Shown here: positions 51,402 to 59,614 of the stretch, in pieces
Numbering within the stretch: the stretch's first letter is position 1
How the letters are laid out: each line of letters begins with the position of its first letter
Assembly (NCBI RefSeq): GCF_029714425.1
Contig: NZ_CP121668.1
Location: 4,113,501 to 4,177,500 of the forward strand
Direction of reading: 5' to 3'
Length of the DNA stretch: 64,000 bases
Source: Bradyrhizobium sp. CB2312
GTDB lineage: Bacteria; Pseudomonadota; Alphaproteobacteria; Rhizobiales; Xanthobacteraceae
Translations under genes and position numbers: made by a program
Notes under the pieces: model-generated
Databases searched by the model: none
The model's input: only the letters and a program-made list of their open reading frames with translations
Told to the model about the DNA's origin: nothing

Positions 51402-51529
51402 GAATCGCCCCGGTGAAAGGCAACAGGGTCGGCGATCCCAGCGCGAATCGCAATGCGGCTGGACGGAACCGGTGTTAAGACCTAGGGACAACACGGCCCA
51501 AGGTTCCAGCCCGAAAAGCGCGCACCGGC

Positions 51530-52120
51530 ATGACCGAGCTCAAGCCCGACCAGTTCGAGATGCGGCGGCTGGAATCGCTCAGCAATACCATCTTCGGCGT
51601 CGCCATGACGCTGCTCGCCTATGACCTGCCCAGGGCCGCGGTGTTCACCAGCGCGCCCGGCTGGAGCGATCTCGCCCAGGTCTATTCCGGCAAGCTCGCG
51701 GGCTTTGCGCTGAGCTTCATCATCGCCGGCCTGTTCTGGATCAGCCACCACCGCCGGCTGGCGCGCCAGGCGGTCGGCAGCCGCGGCGCGGTGATCCTTA
51801 ATCTGTTCTTCCTGCTTTCGATCGTGCTGCTGCCGGTGACCAACGGCCTCTACATCAATTACGCCATGAGCAGCGCGGTGGCGGTGCTCTATGGCCTGCA
51901 TTTGACCGTGATCGCCGGCCTCAATGCCTGGCTGTGGTGGACGATCCTGGGCGGCTGGCGGCGTGAGACCATGGCCTCGCGGTTTCCGCTGCTGGTGTTC
52001 ATTCCGGGCACCATCGTTGCGGCGTTCGCGCCGCATATCGCGCCCTTCCTGTGGTTCGTCGCTTTCGGCGGGCTGCTGATCCGGCGCTTCTATGCCGCGC
52101 CGGCGGGCCAGGAGCCCTAA
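51530..52120 (+). CDS. TMEM175/DUF1211-like membrane protein
   Basis: A 196-residue protein with six predicted transmembrane helices, the fold of TMEM175 potassium channels. The first-helix signature in the family is RxxxFSDGVFAIAMTLL; here it reads RRLESLSNTIFGVAMTLLAY, so the FSD filter-like motif is replaced by LSN. Other segments agree (FIIAGLFWISHHRRLARQ, FLLSIVLLPVTNGLY). Because the FSD is part of the pore in known members, conduction here is uncertain. Confidence 0.75.
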   Translation: MTELKPDQFEMRRLESLSNTIFGVAMTLLAYDLPRAAVFTSAPGWSDLAQVYSGKLAGFALSFIIAGLFWISHHRRLARQAVGSRGAVILNLFFLLSIVLLPVTNGLYINYAMSSAVAVLYGLHLTVIAGLNAWLWWTILGGWRRETMASRFPLLVFIPGTIVAAFAPHIAPFLWFVAFGGLLIRRFYAAPAGQEP

Positions 52121-52129
52121 CTTCCCGGA

Positions 52130-52510
52130 TCAGTCGGGCGTCGCGCCGAACCCGTCGGCCGGGACGTAAAGCATGACGGGGCGGATTTCGTAGACCGCGG
52201 TCGGATTGACCTCACGCAGCTTCCGCGCCGCCGCGATGGCCTCGTCATCCCCGGCGCAGTTGACGAGGTGGAAGCCCAGGAGCTGCTCCTTGGTCTCGGC
52301 AAACGGACCGTCCAGCACCATGCCGGCGCCGGGGCCGCGCAAGGTGCGGGCCTTTCGGGTCTCGTCGAGGCGCGCGGCCGGACCAAGCAGTCCGCTGGCC
52401 CTCATGGGCTCCTGCACCGCGATGACCTTGGCCACGACCGCGGCGTCCTGCTCCGGCGTCCAGGACTGGATCTCGTCTTCCACATGGTAGGCCAGGATGG
52501 CGTAAAGCAT
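52130..52510 (-). CDS. YCII-related (DGPF) domain protein
   Basis: A 126-residue protein of the YCII/DGPF family, an alpha-beta barrel related to YciI. The diagnostic motif is VLDGPFAETKEQLLGFHLV, preceded by MLYAILAYHVEDEIQSWTPE. The start at ATG 52510 has GAGG at a good distance. Members are often encoded with sigma factors or hydrolases; none is adjacent here. An enzymatic role is suggested by a conserved His-Asp pair in YciI, but function is open. Confidence 0.87.
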   Translation of the reverse strand: MLYAILAYHVEDEIQSWTPEQDAAVVAKVIAVQEPMRASGLLGPAARLDETRKARTLRGPGAGMVLDGPFAETKEQLLGFHLVNCAGDDEAIAAARKLREVNPTAVYEIRPVMLYVPADGFGATPD

Positions 52511-52705
52511 CGTCACCTCGTTGATTTCCGCTGCGCGCGTCCAAAGGACGTACCACCACAGCCTGTGCCGACAATAGCAATGCGGAAAATATTGCGTCAG
52601 GGCCTAGCGACGAAACCGTCCCGAAACCCGATTGCCGCTCGGACGTGTGAACGCCGCCCGGAACCCGCGCGACTGATGGCCACCAAGAACACTTCGGAGG
52701 CGGCC

Positions 52706-52885
52706 ATGTCGACCATCAAGATCATCTGCGACGCGCGTCGGGCGGGGAAGTCCGAGCCAGCCGACCTGCACGACCAGAGCGGTCACCATCGCTACTACGG
52801 AAGCTCGGCCGAGAATGGTGGCGAGCACATTGTCGAGAGCCGGCGCGGCAAGCGCCCGCGCGCGCTGAATGTCTGTGGCTTTTGA
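52706..52885 (+). CDS. Hypothetical small basic protein
   Basis: A 59-residue ORF, MSTIKIICDARRAGKSEPAD..., His/Arg/Gly-rich and hydrophilic, with no hydrophobic segment. GGAGGCGG upstream of ATG 52706 is a good ribosome site, which is the main reason to list it. No relative is recognised. Confidence 0.45.
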   Translation: MSTIKIICDARRAGKSEPADLHDQSGHHRYYGSSAENGGEHIVESRRGKRPRALNVCGF

Positions 52886-52903
52886 CGCAACCAGTCGTTG
52901 CGG

Positions 52904-53107
52904 ATGAGCGTCCTGCAAATTTCGATCGCTGCGCTGCCGTTCCTGTTCTCGCTGGCGAGCCGGAACGGCAACGCGATCGCGCCATGCCTGGTCACGAGCA
53001 TCTTCACCGTGCTCCTCGGCGAAGAGCCTCACCGGGCGGTCGTGGCCTGGTGTGTCGGCGTGCTGATTGCCGCCGTTGCCTTTCGCGAGCGGCTTCGCGC
53101 GACTTGA
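52904..53107 (+). CDS. Hypothetical small membrane protein
   Basis: A 67-residue ORF with two hydrophobic segments, LQISIAALPFLFSLA and VVAWCVGVLIAAVAF, and a basic end (RERLRAT). It starts 18 bases after the preceding ORF and may be co-transcribed. No family is recognised; a chance ORF cannot be excluded. Confidence 0.4.
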   Translation: MSVLQISIAALPFLFSLASRNGNAIAPCLVTSIFTVLLGEEPHRAVVAWCVGVLIAAVAFRERLRAT

Positions 53108-53118
53108 GCCTGCGCCGG

Positions 53119-53832
53119 TTACGGTGCGCTCAGGACCTGCTTGACGAGCGTCTCCCGCAGATTTGCCAGTTCGCCGCTCGCCTCCATCTGCGCGATCACC
53201 TTGCCGACCTCAGGCACCAGAGCGCGATGGCGTTCGTGCAAATAGTGAAAGATGTGGATGCGCTCGAGCGGAGGCGAGAGCGGGTAGATCCTGGCCTGCA
53301 GGTTGAGCTTCCTCACGGCGACGAGCCCGCTGAAGAGGTCGGTGACCATCACGTCGAAGCGGTCCGCATCGAGCATCTTGACCATGCTCTCCAGGCTGGT
53401 CGTCGCCGTGACGCGGGCCATGCCGCGCGTGCCGGCCTCCGACGAGCCGACGCCGCGGACGATGCCAATGCTGTAGTCTTGAATTGAATTCCAGCCGGCC
53501 ACATCGAAATGCAGTTTCGTCGTGAACACCGCGGGCTCGATGTAGTTGATCGCCGGCGTGACCTGGACCAGCGTCGGATAGTCGCGGGAGAGCGTCCCGA
53601 TCCGCTGGATCTCGCCGTCCACCTCTCCGGCGCTCGACAGTGCGAGCGCCCGCTTGCCGGGAACGTCCTCAAATTCGAGCTTGATGTTCAGCTTGGCGTA
53701 GACAGCCCGCAGCATCTCGCCGCCGACATATTGATCGGGGATGTCGGCGATGCGCGCCAGCCGGATCAGGTCTTGCGCCTGCGATGGAGCGGCTGCGAGC
53801 AAAGACAGCCAGGCGACGGCAATCCGCCACAT
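53119..53832 (-). CDS. Periplasmic substrate-binding protein (SBP_bac_3 type)
   Basis: A 237-residue exported protein. The signal peptide is MWRIAVAWLSLLAAAPSQAQ. The body resembles family 3 binding proteins: LRAVYAKLNIKLEFEDVPGK, ALALSSAGEVDGEIQRIG, and GIVRGVGSSEAGTRG in the second lobe. The first two segments match the BvgS/LysB-like variants that occur as sensor domains. No permease or ATPase gene is near. It is divergent from a hybrid histidine kinase, so it may present a ligand to that kinase instead of feeding a transporter. Confidence 0.78.
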   Translation of the reverse strand: MWRIAVAWLSLLAAAPSQAQDLIRLARIADIPDQYVGGEMLRAVYAKLNIKLEFEDVPGKRALALSSAGEVDGEIQRIGTLSRDYPTLVQVTPAINYIEPAVFTTKLHFDVAGWNSIQDYSIGIVRGVGSSEAGTRGMARVTATTSLESMVKMLDADRFDVMVTDLFSGLVAVRKLNLQARIYPLSPPLERIHIFHYLHERHRALVPEVGKVIAQMEASGELANLRETLVKQVLSAP

Positions 53833-54264
53833 CACGCTTCTCCTTTGTCGAACCTTACTACCGCTGGATTCGGAGGCCCGCGCGATCTACCCGGGGTGGC
53901 GCCTGCGCGACGGCCGCACCTACTGACGCTCGCCCGCGATATGAGGCGATTCCGGACTTTCAGCGATGTCATTCTAGCACGCGAGGTGATAGCTTGCGCC
54001 AGAGTCCTGCTGCTGGGCGCAAGATATGACCCCGCCGACCTCAAGCCGCCCATGGGCCGACAGGATTGCCAAGCCTCGCGTGAAGAGAATCTGGACTGTC
54101 GAATTGCTCGTGGCCGCCACTCGCTGGCCGGAGCAGGTGCCGCCATTCCCGGGACATGGTGCATGGGTGACTCAGGCGATGGGGACTCCAAGCGCAGCCG
54201 CGCCGTTGCCCCGGCGGCCGCGAAGCAGGATTTGGGCGGGATCGGCGTTGCGCTTGCGCCGGCG
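53833..54264. other. Region between binding protein and hybrid kinase
   Basis: This 432-base gap has no recognised gene. The kinase reading frame stays open leftward for over 700 bases, but the sequence there does not resemble its family. An alternative kinase start is ATG 54163. No operator could be marked. Confidence 0.4.
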
Positions 54265-56574
54265 ATGATCGGAGCGTTGCTGTCGCGGGTCTTCAACTGG
54301 TCACGCAGCGGCGTCGGGCCGCGCCTGCTGGCTGCCGTGCTGCTGTTTAGCTCCATCGTCACGCTGATGCTGACCGCGCTGCAGCTCTATCTCGACTACG
54401 AGCGCGAGGTCGGCGTCATCGAGACGCGGCTCGACGAGATCGGCCGCAGCACCACCGGCAGCCTCGGCGAGAGCCTGTGGAATCTCGACCAGAACCAGCT
54501 CAGGCTCCAGCTCGACGGTATCCTGCGGCTGCCCGACATCCGCGCCGCCGAAGTGCGCGAGATCGCCGATCGCCCCAATCCGATCCGTGTTGCGGTCGGC
54601 GAGCCGAACACCCGTTCGATCGTGACGCGTGACTATCCCCTGACCACCATCGTGCGGGGGACCGCGCGCGCGATCGGCGTGCTTCACGTCGAAGCGACGC
54701 TGAGCGAGGTGTATCAGCAATTGCTGCACCGTGCCTTGGTCATTCTGGCGAGCCAGGCGGCGAAGACGTTTCTCGTCTCGCTGTTCATCATCTACATGTT
54801 CCATCTGCTGGTGACGCGGCACCTGGTCGCCATCGCCGACTTCGTCAGCAAGTACAATCTGGCGCGGCCGCCGCCGCCTTTGCAGCTGGAGCGCCGTCCG
54901 CCCTACGATCCCGACGAGCTGGACAAGGTGGTCGTCGCCTTCAATGTCATGTGTGCCAATCTCGAGTACGCCTATGGCGAGCTGCGCGAGGCCAACGCCA
55001 ATCTCGAACGTGACCTGAAGATCCGCCGCAGCGCCGAAGAAGATGCGCGCGCGAGCGAGCAGCGCTTCCGCGACTATGCCGAGACCGCGTCCGACTGGTT
55101 CTGGGAAACCGGACCGGATCATCGGTTCACCTACATATCGGAGCGGGCCGGCGCCTTCGGCATGGACCACAAGGCGCTGATCGGCAAGCGCCGCACCGAT
55201 GCCGCTTTCGACCACGACGCCGAGCCGGAGAAATGGCGCGCGCACGTGGCGACATTGGACCGTCACGAGCCGTTCCGGAAGTTCGAATATCGCGGTCGTG
55301 ATGCGAGCGGACGCCTGCGCCATTTCAGCGTCAACGGCCAGCCGGTGTTCGGGTCAGATGGACGCTTCATGGGCTATCGCGGCTCCGCCACCGACCTCAC
55401 CGCGCAACACGAGACCGAGGAGCGGCTGCGCCAATCCCAGAAGATGGACGCGATCGGCCAGCTCACCGGCGGCGTCGCACATGACTTCAACAACGTGCTC
55501 ACGGTCATCACCGGCACCATCGAGCTCATCCAGGAGGGGCTCGCGGACAGGCCTCAGTTCGCCGCCATCGCGCAGCTCATCGACGATGCCGCCACACGCG
55601 GCGCCGAGATCACCTCGCAGCTTCTGACCTTCGCGCGCCGCCAGCCGCTCGAGCCGCGAGAAATCGACGTCAACGCCCTTGTTTTGGAGACCGCGAAGCT
55701 GCTGAAGCCGATCCTGGGCGAGCATGTCGAGATCGTGACGCGGCTCGCGGACGACGTCTGGTCGGCGATGGCCGATCCGTCGCAGCTTTCGTCCGCTATC
55801 GTCAATCTCGCCGTCAACGCGCGTGACGCAATGCCGGGTGGCGGCAGGCTGACGCTGGAGACCGAGAACCGGGAGCTCGACGGCACGGAAGGTGCCGGCG
55901 AGGGCGATGTCGTCCGCGGCGCCTTCGTGATGGTCGCAGTAAGCGACACCGGTCACGGCATCCCGGCCGACATCCGTGAGCGCGTGTTCGAGCCGTTCTT
56001 CACCACCAAGGGCGCCGGCCGCGGCACCGGCCTCGGACTCAGCATGGTCTACGGCTTCGCTCGCCAGACTGGCGGCACCGTCGCGATCGAGAGCGAGGAG
56101 GGACGCGGCACCGTGATGCGGTTGTTCCTGCCGCGATCGAAGGGCGAAGCGCCGGACAGGACGGCGCCGGTTCTGGCGCCCGCCACAGCGCGCGGGCAAG
56201 AGACCATCCTCGTGGTCGAGGACGATCCGCTGGTGCAGGGCTATGTCATCGCCCAGCTCGGCAGCCTCGGCTATCGCACGCTCGCCGCCGGCGACGGCGC
56301 AGCCGCGCTCGCGCTGGTCGACCAGGGTGCCAAATTCGATCTCCTGTTCACCGACATCATCATGCCCGGCGGCATGAACGGGCACGAATTGGCCGAAGCC
56401 GTCCGGCTTCGCCGGCCAGGGGTGAGGGTGCTCTACACCTCCGGCTATACCGACGACACCATCGTCCACGAAGGGCATCTCGATGCCGGCGTGGCGCTGC
56501 TGAGCAAGCCATACCGGAAGTCGGAGCTGTCGCAGAAGATTCGCGAGGTGCTTGGGGGCGAGCCGCCAGCCTGA
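54265..56574 (+). CDS. Hybrid sensor histidine kinase with receiver domain
   Basis: A 769-residue membrane sensor. Transmembrane helices lie at about 19-43 and 155-182, with a periplasmic domain of about 110 residues between. A HAMP-like linker leads to a PAS domain (FRDYAETASDWFWETGPDHR). The kinase core has the phosphorylation site His406 (GGVAHDFNNVLTVI), the N box NLAVNARDAMPGGG, the G1 box DTGHGIP and the G2 box GRGTGLGLSMVYGFA. A C-terminal receiver domain carries Asp697 (LFTDIIMPGG) and Lys748 (LLSKPY). It probably passes phosphate to an Hpt protein. ATG 54265 was chosen; ATG 54163 would add 34 residues. Confidence 0.9.
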   Translation: MIGALLSRVFNWSRSGVGPRLLAAVLLFSSIVTLMLTALQLYLDYEREVGVIETRLDEIGRSTTGSLGESLWNLDQNQLRLQLDGILRLPDIRAAEVREIADRPNPIRVAVGEPNTRSIVTRDYPLTTIVRGTARAIGVLHVEATLSEVYQQLLHRALVILASQAAKTFLVSLFIIYMFHLLVTRHLVAIADFVSKYNLARPPPPLQLERRPPYDPDELDKVVVAFNVMCANLEYAYGELREANANLERDLKIRRSAEEDARASEQRFRDYAETASDWFWETGPDHRFTYISERAGAFGMDHKALIGKRRTDAAFDHDAEPEKWRAHVATLDRHEPFRKFEYRGRDASGRLRHFSVNGQPVFGSDGRFMGYRGSATDLTAQHETEERLRQSQKMDAIGQLTGGVAHDFNNVLTVITGTIELIQEGLADRPQFAAIAQLIDDAATRGAEITSQLLTFARRQPLEPREIDVNALVLETAKLLKPILGEHVEIVTRLADDVWSAMADPSQLSSAIVNLAVNARDAMPGGGRLTLETENRELDGTEGAGEGDVVRGAFVMVAVSDTGHGIPADIRERVFEPFFTTKGAGRGTGLGLSMVYGFARQTGGTVAIESEEGRGTVMRLFLPRSKGEAPDRTAPVLAPATARGQETILVVEDDPLVQGYVIAQLGSLGYRTLAAGDGAAALALVDQGAKFDLLFTDIIMPGGMNGHELAEAVRLRRPGVRVLYTSGYTDDTIVHEGHLDAGVALLSKPYRKSELSQKIREVLGGEPPA

Positions 56575-56591
56575 GGCGCGCCGGCAGACGA

Positions 56592-56622
56592 AAAAGGCGC
56601 GGCGGGAAAGTCCCGTCGCGCC
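56592..56622 (-). terminator. Rho-independent terminator of rreB
   Basis: On the minus strand, GGCGCGACGGGA pairs with TCCCGCCGCGCC (one mismatch) around a 3-base loop and is followed by TTTTT (56591-56595 as AAAAA on the plus strand). The T-tract is on the minus strand, so it serves rreB; it may also help end the histidine kinase transcript from the other side. Confidence 0.88.
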
Positions 56623-56678
56623 CGATTTCTTGCTCGCTGGTCCAGGGCTGAGAGCGCCCCGATGCCAAGCCTTGGAGC

Positions 56679-56723
56679 TTAGCGGGCGATCCCAGCGAGG
56701 TGACAGCGCTTGAGATAAGACAC
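56679..56723 (-). CDS. rreB: rreB peptide, 14 residues, GTG start behind a 17-nt Shine-Dalgarno
   Basis: The ORF is GTG ... TAA and reads MSYLKRCHLAGIAR, a basic peptide with a single Cys. Upstream, the plus-strand sequence CTGGATCACCTCCTTTC (56723-56739) equals the 3' end of 16S rRNA, so the mRNA has 17 consecutive bases complementary to the ribosome, overlapping the first base of the start codon. Published work on rreB shows that this site and the GTG hold translation low. The peptide was unstructured in solution. It is a bona fide gene found only in Bradyrhizobiaceae and was the strongest clue for the host genus. Confidence 0.9.
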   Translation of the reverse strand: MSYLKRCHLAGIAR

Positions 56724-56757
56724 TGGATCACCTCCTTTCGTTGGTTTCGGGAGCCTC

Positions 56758-56786
56758 AATATAGGGTGAAACCGCCTCGTCGTTAA
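56758..56786 (-). promoter_or_regulatory. rreB promoter
   Basis: On the minus strand, -35 TTAACG (56781-56786) and -10 TATATT (56758-56763) are separated by exactly 17 bases (56764-56780). The -10 matches five of six consensus positions and the -35 four. It is a well-formed housekeeping promoter. Confidence 0.7.
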
Positions 56787-56887
56787 GAGGTGGGGCGAAG
56801 GACCGGGAACAAGGGCGTTCGCAGGGCGGGAAAGCCCGGTCAGGGCCAGTTGAGACCGCCGCCGGGCCGTGTTAGGGGATCGGCAAC

Positions 56888-56961
56888 GCGGGTGTAGCTC
56901 AATGGTAGAGCAGCAGCCTTCCAAGCTGAATACGAGGGTTCGATTCCCTTCACCCGCTCCA
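56888..56961 (+). tRNA. tRNA-Gly (anticodon UCC)
   Basis: The acceptor stem GCGGGTG pairs with CACCCGC, the D arm is GCTCAATGGTAGAGC, the anticodon loop is CTTCCAA with anticodon TCC, and the T arm is GAGGGTTCGATTCCCTT. The discriminator base is T and CCA is encoded (56959-56961). It lies 102 bases from the -35 of rreB, on the opposite strand. Confidence 0.95.
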
Positions 56962-57088
56962 AATTCCCCTTTGGTCCCATACGAGTTGACGCTGACGGCC
57001 GTTCTGTCCAAGAAGGGCGTCAAATCGACGGATGCCACGTACGCGCGGACCGCCCGTGTCGGGTGGCTGCCGGGAGCTTAAGGGCCAT

Positions 57089-58159
57089 ATGACTGAGCGG
57101 ATCGCTCTCATCACCGGTGTGACCGGCCAGGACGGCGCCTATCTCGCCGAATATCTGCTGTCGCTCGGCTATGTCGTGCACGGCATCAAGCGCCGGTCGT
57201 CCTCGTTCAACACCGCGCGCGTCGATCACCTCTACCAGGACCCGCATGTCGGCAACGTGCCGTTCCTGATGCACTATGGCGACATGACGGATTCGACCAA
57301 TCTGATCCGCCTGATGCAGCAGATCCGCCCCACGGAGATCTACAATCTCGCCGCCCAGAGCCACGTCGCCGTCAGCTTCGAGAGCCCGGAATATACCGCC
57401 AATGCCGACGCCATCGGCGTGCTGCGCCTCCTGGAGGCGATCCGCATCCTCGGCATGGAGAAGCAGACACGGTTCTACCAGGCCTCGACCTCCGAGCTCT
57501 ACGGCCTCGTGCAGGAGATCCCGCAGAAGGAGACCACGCCGTTCTATCCGCGCTCGCCTTATGGCGTCGCCAAGCTCTACGGCTACTGGATCACGGTGAA
57601 CTACCGCGAAGCCTACGGCATGTTCGCCAGCAACGGCATCCTGTTCAACCACGAGAGCCCGATCCGCGGCGAGACCTTCGTCACCCGCAAGATCAGCCGC
57701 GCCGTCGCCCGCATCGAAGTCGGCCTCGAGGACACGCTCTATCTCGGCAATCTCGAAGCCAAGCGCGACTGGGGGCATGCGAAGGACTACGTCGAAGGCA
57801 TGCACATGATCCTCCAGGCCGACAAGCCTGACGATTTCGTGCTCGCCACCGGCGAGACGCGCTCGGTGCGCGAAATGGTCGAGCTGGCCTTTGCGCAGGT
57901 CGGCCGCCGCATCGCGTGGCGCGGGCAGGGCGTCGACGAGACCGGCGTCGATGAGGCGACCGGCAAGACCGTGGTGAAGATCGACCCCACCTATTTCCGT
58001 CCGACCGAGGTCGATCTCCTGGTCGGTGACGCCAGCAAGGCGCGCCAGGTGCTCGGCTGGAAGCCGAAACGGACGTTTGCGCAGCTCGTCGAGGAGATGG
58101 TGGCGAGCGATCTGGCGGAGGCAAAACGGGACGCCGGCCGTGGCAAGCACAGCGTTTGA
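57089..58159 (+). CDS. gmd: GDP-mannose 4,6-dehydratase
   Basis: A 356-residue short-chain dehydrogenase that converts GDP-mannose to GDP-4-keto-6-deoxymannose, the first step to GDP-L-fucose. The NADP-binding motif is [19 protein letters not shown], with [19 protein letters not shown], then [20 protein letters not shown] and the catalytic [10 protein letters not shown] (YxxxK). The end overlaps the following fcl gene by 20 bases. In rhizobia the product feeds surface polysaccharide or Nod-factor fucosylation; nothing in the window decides which. Confidence 0.96.
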   Translation: MTERIALITGVTGQDGAYLAEYLLSLGYVVHGIKRRSSSFNTARVDHLYQDPHVGNVPFLMHYGDMTDSTNLIRLMQQIRPTEIYNLAAQSHVAVSFESPEYTANADAIGVLRLLEAIRILGMEKQTRFYQASTSELYGLVQEIPQKETTPFYPRSPYGVAKLYGYWITVNYREAYGMFASNGILFNHESPIRGETFVTRKISRAVARIEVGLEDTLYLGNLEAKRDWGHAKDYVEGMHMILQADKPDDFVLATGETRSVREMVELAFAQVGRRIAWRGQGVDETGVDEATGKTVVKIDPTYFRPTEVDLLVGDASKARQVLGWKPKRTFAQLVEEMVASDLAEAKRDAGRGKHSV

Positions 58160-59099
58160 GCTGAAAGATAAAAGCGTCTACGTCGCCGGCCATCGCGGCA
58201 TGGTCGGAGCCGCGCTGGTGCGCCGGCTCGAACGGGAGGACGTCAAGCTCGTCACGGTGGATCGCCGCGAGGTCGATCTCTGCAATCAGGCCGCCGTGTT
58301 CGACTGGTTCGCGCGCGTGCGGCCGCAGGTGATCTTCCTTGCCGCCGCAAAGGTCGGCGGCATCGTCGCCAACAACACGCTGCGCGCCGAATTCATCTAC
58401 GACAACATCGCGATCGCGGCCAATGTGATCCATGCCGCGCACCAGAACGGTGCCGAGAAGCTGATGTTTCTGGGCTCGTCCTGCATCTACCCGAAGCTGG
58501 CGGCGCAGCCGCTGCGCGAGGATTCCGTGCTGACCGGCCCGCTGGAGCCGACCAACGAGCCCTATGCGATCGCCAAGATCGCCGGCATCAAGATGGTGGA
58601 GGCCTATCGCAGCCAGTATGGCAGCGACTTCATCAGCGTGATGCCGACCAATCTCTACGGCCCCGGCGACAACTATCATCCCGAGATGAGCCACGTGGTC
58701 GCCGCCCTGATCCGCCGCTTCCACGAGGCAAAAGTTTCCGGCGCGACGAATGTCGTGGTCTGGGGCACCGGCACGCCGCGGCGCGAGTTCCTCTATGTCG
58801 ACGACATGGCGGATGCCTGCGTGCACCTGATGAAGACCTATTCCGGGCCTGAGCTGATCAATATCGGCACCGGCGAAGACATCGCCATCGCCGAATTCGC
58901 GCGCGTCGTGGCCGAGATCGTCGGCTACCGCGGCGAGATCAGTTACGACACCTCGCGTCCCGACGGCACCCCGCGCAAGCTGCTCGACGTCAGCCGTCTC
59001 AATGGGCTCGGCTGGCGCGCGAGAACCTCGCTTCACGATGGCTTGAGGCGCGCCTATGCGGCCTATCTGGCTGACGCGCATGTGACTGCGCAGCCCTAG
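58140..59099 (+). CDS. fcl: GDP-L-fucose synthase
   Basis: A 319-residue epimerase-reductase that makes GDP-L-fucose from the gmd product. It starts at GTG 58140, 20 bases inside gmd, because the N-terminal strand [20 protein letters not shown] begins there. Other motifs are [49 protein letters not shown] (YxxxK) and the C-terminal [16 protein letters not shown] segment [16 protein letters not shown]. With gmd it forms a two-gene fucose module; no glycosyltransferase lies next to it. Confidence 0.95.
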   Translation: MASTAFELKDKSVYVAGHRGMVGAALVRRLEREDVKLVTVDRREVDLCNQAAVFDWFARVRPQVIFLAAAKVGGIVANNTLRAEFIYDNIAIAANVIHAAHQNGAEKLMFLGSSCIYPKLAAQPLREDSVLTGPLEPTNEPYAIAKIAGIKMVEAYRSQYGSDFISVMPTNLYGPGDNYHPEMSHVVAALIRRFHEAKVSGATNVVVWGTGTPRREFLYVDDMADACVHLMKTYSGPELINIGTGEDIAIAEFARVVAEIVGYRGEISYDTSRPDGTPRKLLDVSRLNGLGWRARTSLHDGLRRAYAAYLADAHVTAQP

Positions 59100-59161
59100 G
59101 AACCTTCACTGCAAGCACGAGTTGGCCGGTCGGGCAGGGCGAAAGCCACACGAGGCCAACC

Positions 59162-59614
59162 GTGCAAGAAGCTGTGCGCGTGCGCTCCACTGCGCAAATC
59201 GCGGGCCATCCGATTCATCCGATGCTGGTGCCCATCCCGATCGCGTGCTTCATCGGCGCGCTCTTGACCGACATCGCCTATGTCGTCAGCGCCGAGATCA
59301 TGTGGGCGGATTTCTCCGCCTGGCTTCTGCTGTTCGGCGTCGTCTTCGGCGTGCTGGCGGCGATCGCGGGCCTGACCGACTTCCTCGGCAACCGCCTGGT
59401 GCGGGCGCAGCCGCCGGCGTGGCCGCATCTGATCGGCAACGCGGTGGCGCTGATCCTGGCGATTTTCAACCTGCTGATCCACACGCGTGATGCCTGGACC
59501 TCGGTGTGGCCGACCGGGCTCATTCTGTCCGCGATCACCGTGCTGATCCTGCCGGTCACCGGCTGGCTTGGCTGGGCCATGGTGTACCGCCACCGCGTAG
59601 GAGTTGCGCGATGA
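59162..59614 (+). CDS. DUF2231 membrane protein
   Basis: A 150-residue protein with four transmembrane helices and the family signature [21 protein letters not shown] near the start. The start is taken at GTG 59162. DUF2231 proteins are found beside quinoprotein glucose/sorbosone dehydrogenases, as here, and are thought to take part in their membrane attachment or electron transfer. The stop overlaps the ATG of the sorbosone-dehydrogenase-like gene. Confidence 0.85.
   Translation: MQEAVRVRSTAQIAGHPIHPMLVPIPIACFIGALLTDIAYVVSAEIMWADFSAWLLLFGVVFGVLAAIAGLTDFLGNRLVRAQPPAWPHLIGNAVALILAIFNLLIHTRDAWTSVWPTGLILSAITVLILPVTGWLGWAMVYRHRVGVAR

Larger units (their letters stand above)
56587..56751 (-). ncRNA. 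rreB: rreB small mRNA (transcript of about 165 nt)
   Basis: The predicted transcript runs from about 56751 to 56587 on the minus strand. It starts 7 bases after the -10 box at 56758-56763, contains the 14-codon ORF at 56679-56723, and ends in the T-tract following a strong hairpin (56596-56622). The computed length of about 165 nt equals the length published for rreB mRNA in Bradyrhizobium japonicum USDA 110, where it was found to associate with 30S subunits and to be regulated at the ribosome. The role of the peptide is not known. Confidence 0.9.

Noticed and set aside
49497..51416. 639-codon ORF opposite the helicase
   Set aside because: Antisense shadow; the helicase has all its motifs on the minus strand.
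53509..54264. N-terminal extension of the hybrid kinase
   Set aside because: Partly antisense to the binding protein and unlike kinase sensors; the first credible start is 54163 or 54265.
56723..56739. Possible fragment of a 16S rRNA gene (CTGGATCACCTCCTTTC)
   Set aside because: Only 17 bases match and nothing upstream resembles rRNA. The match is explained by the extended Shine-Dalgarno of rreB on the other strand.
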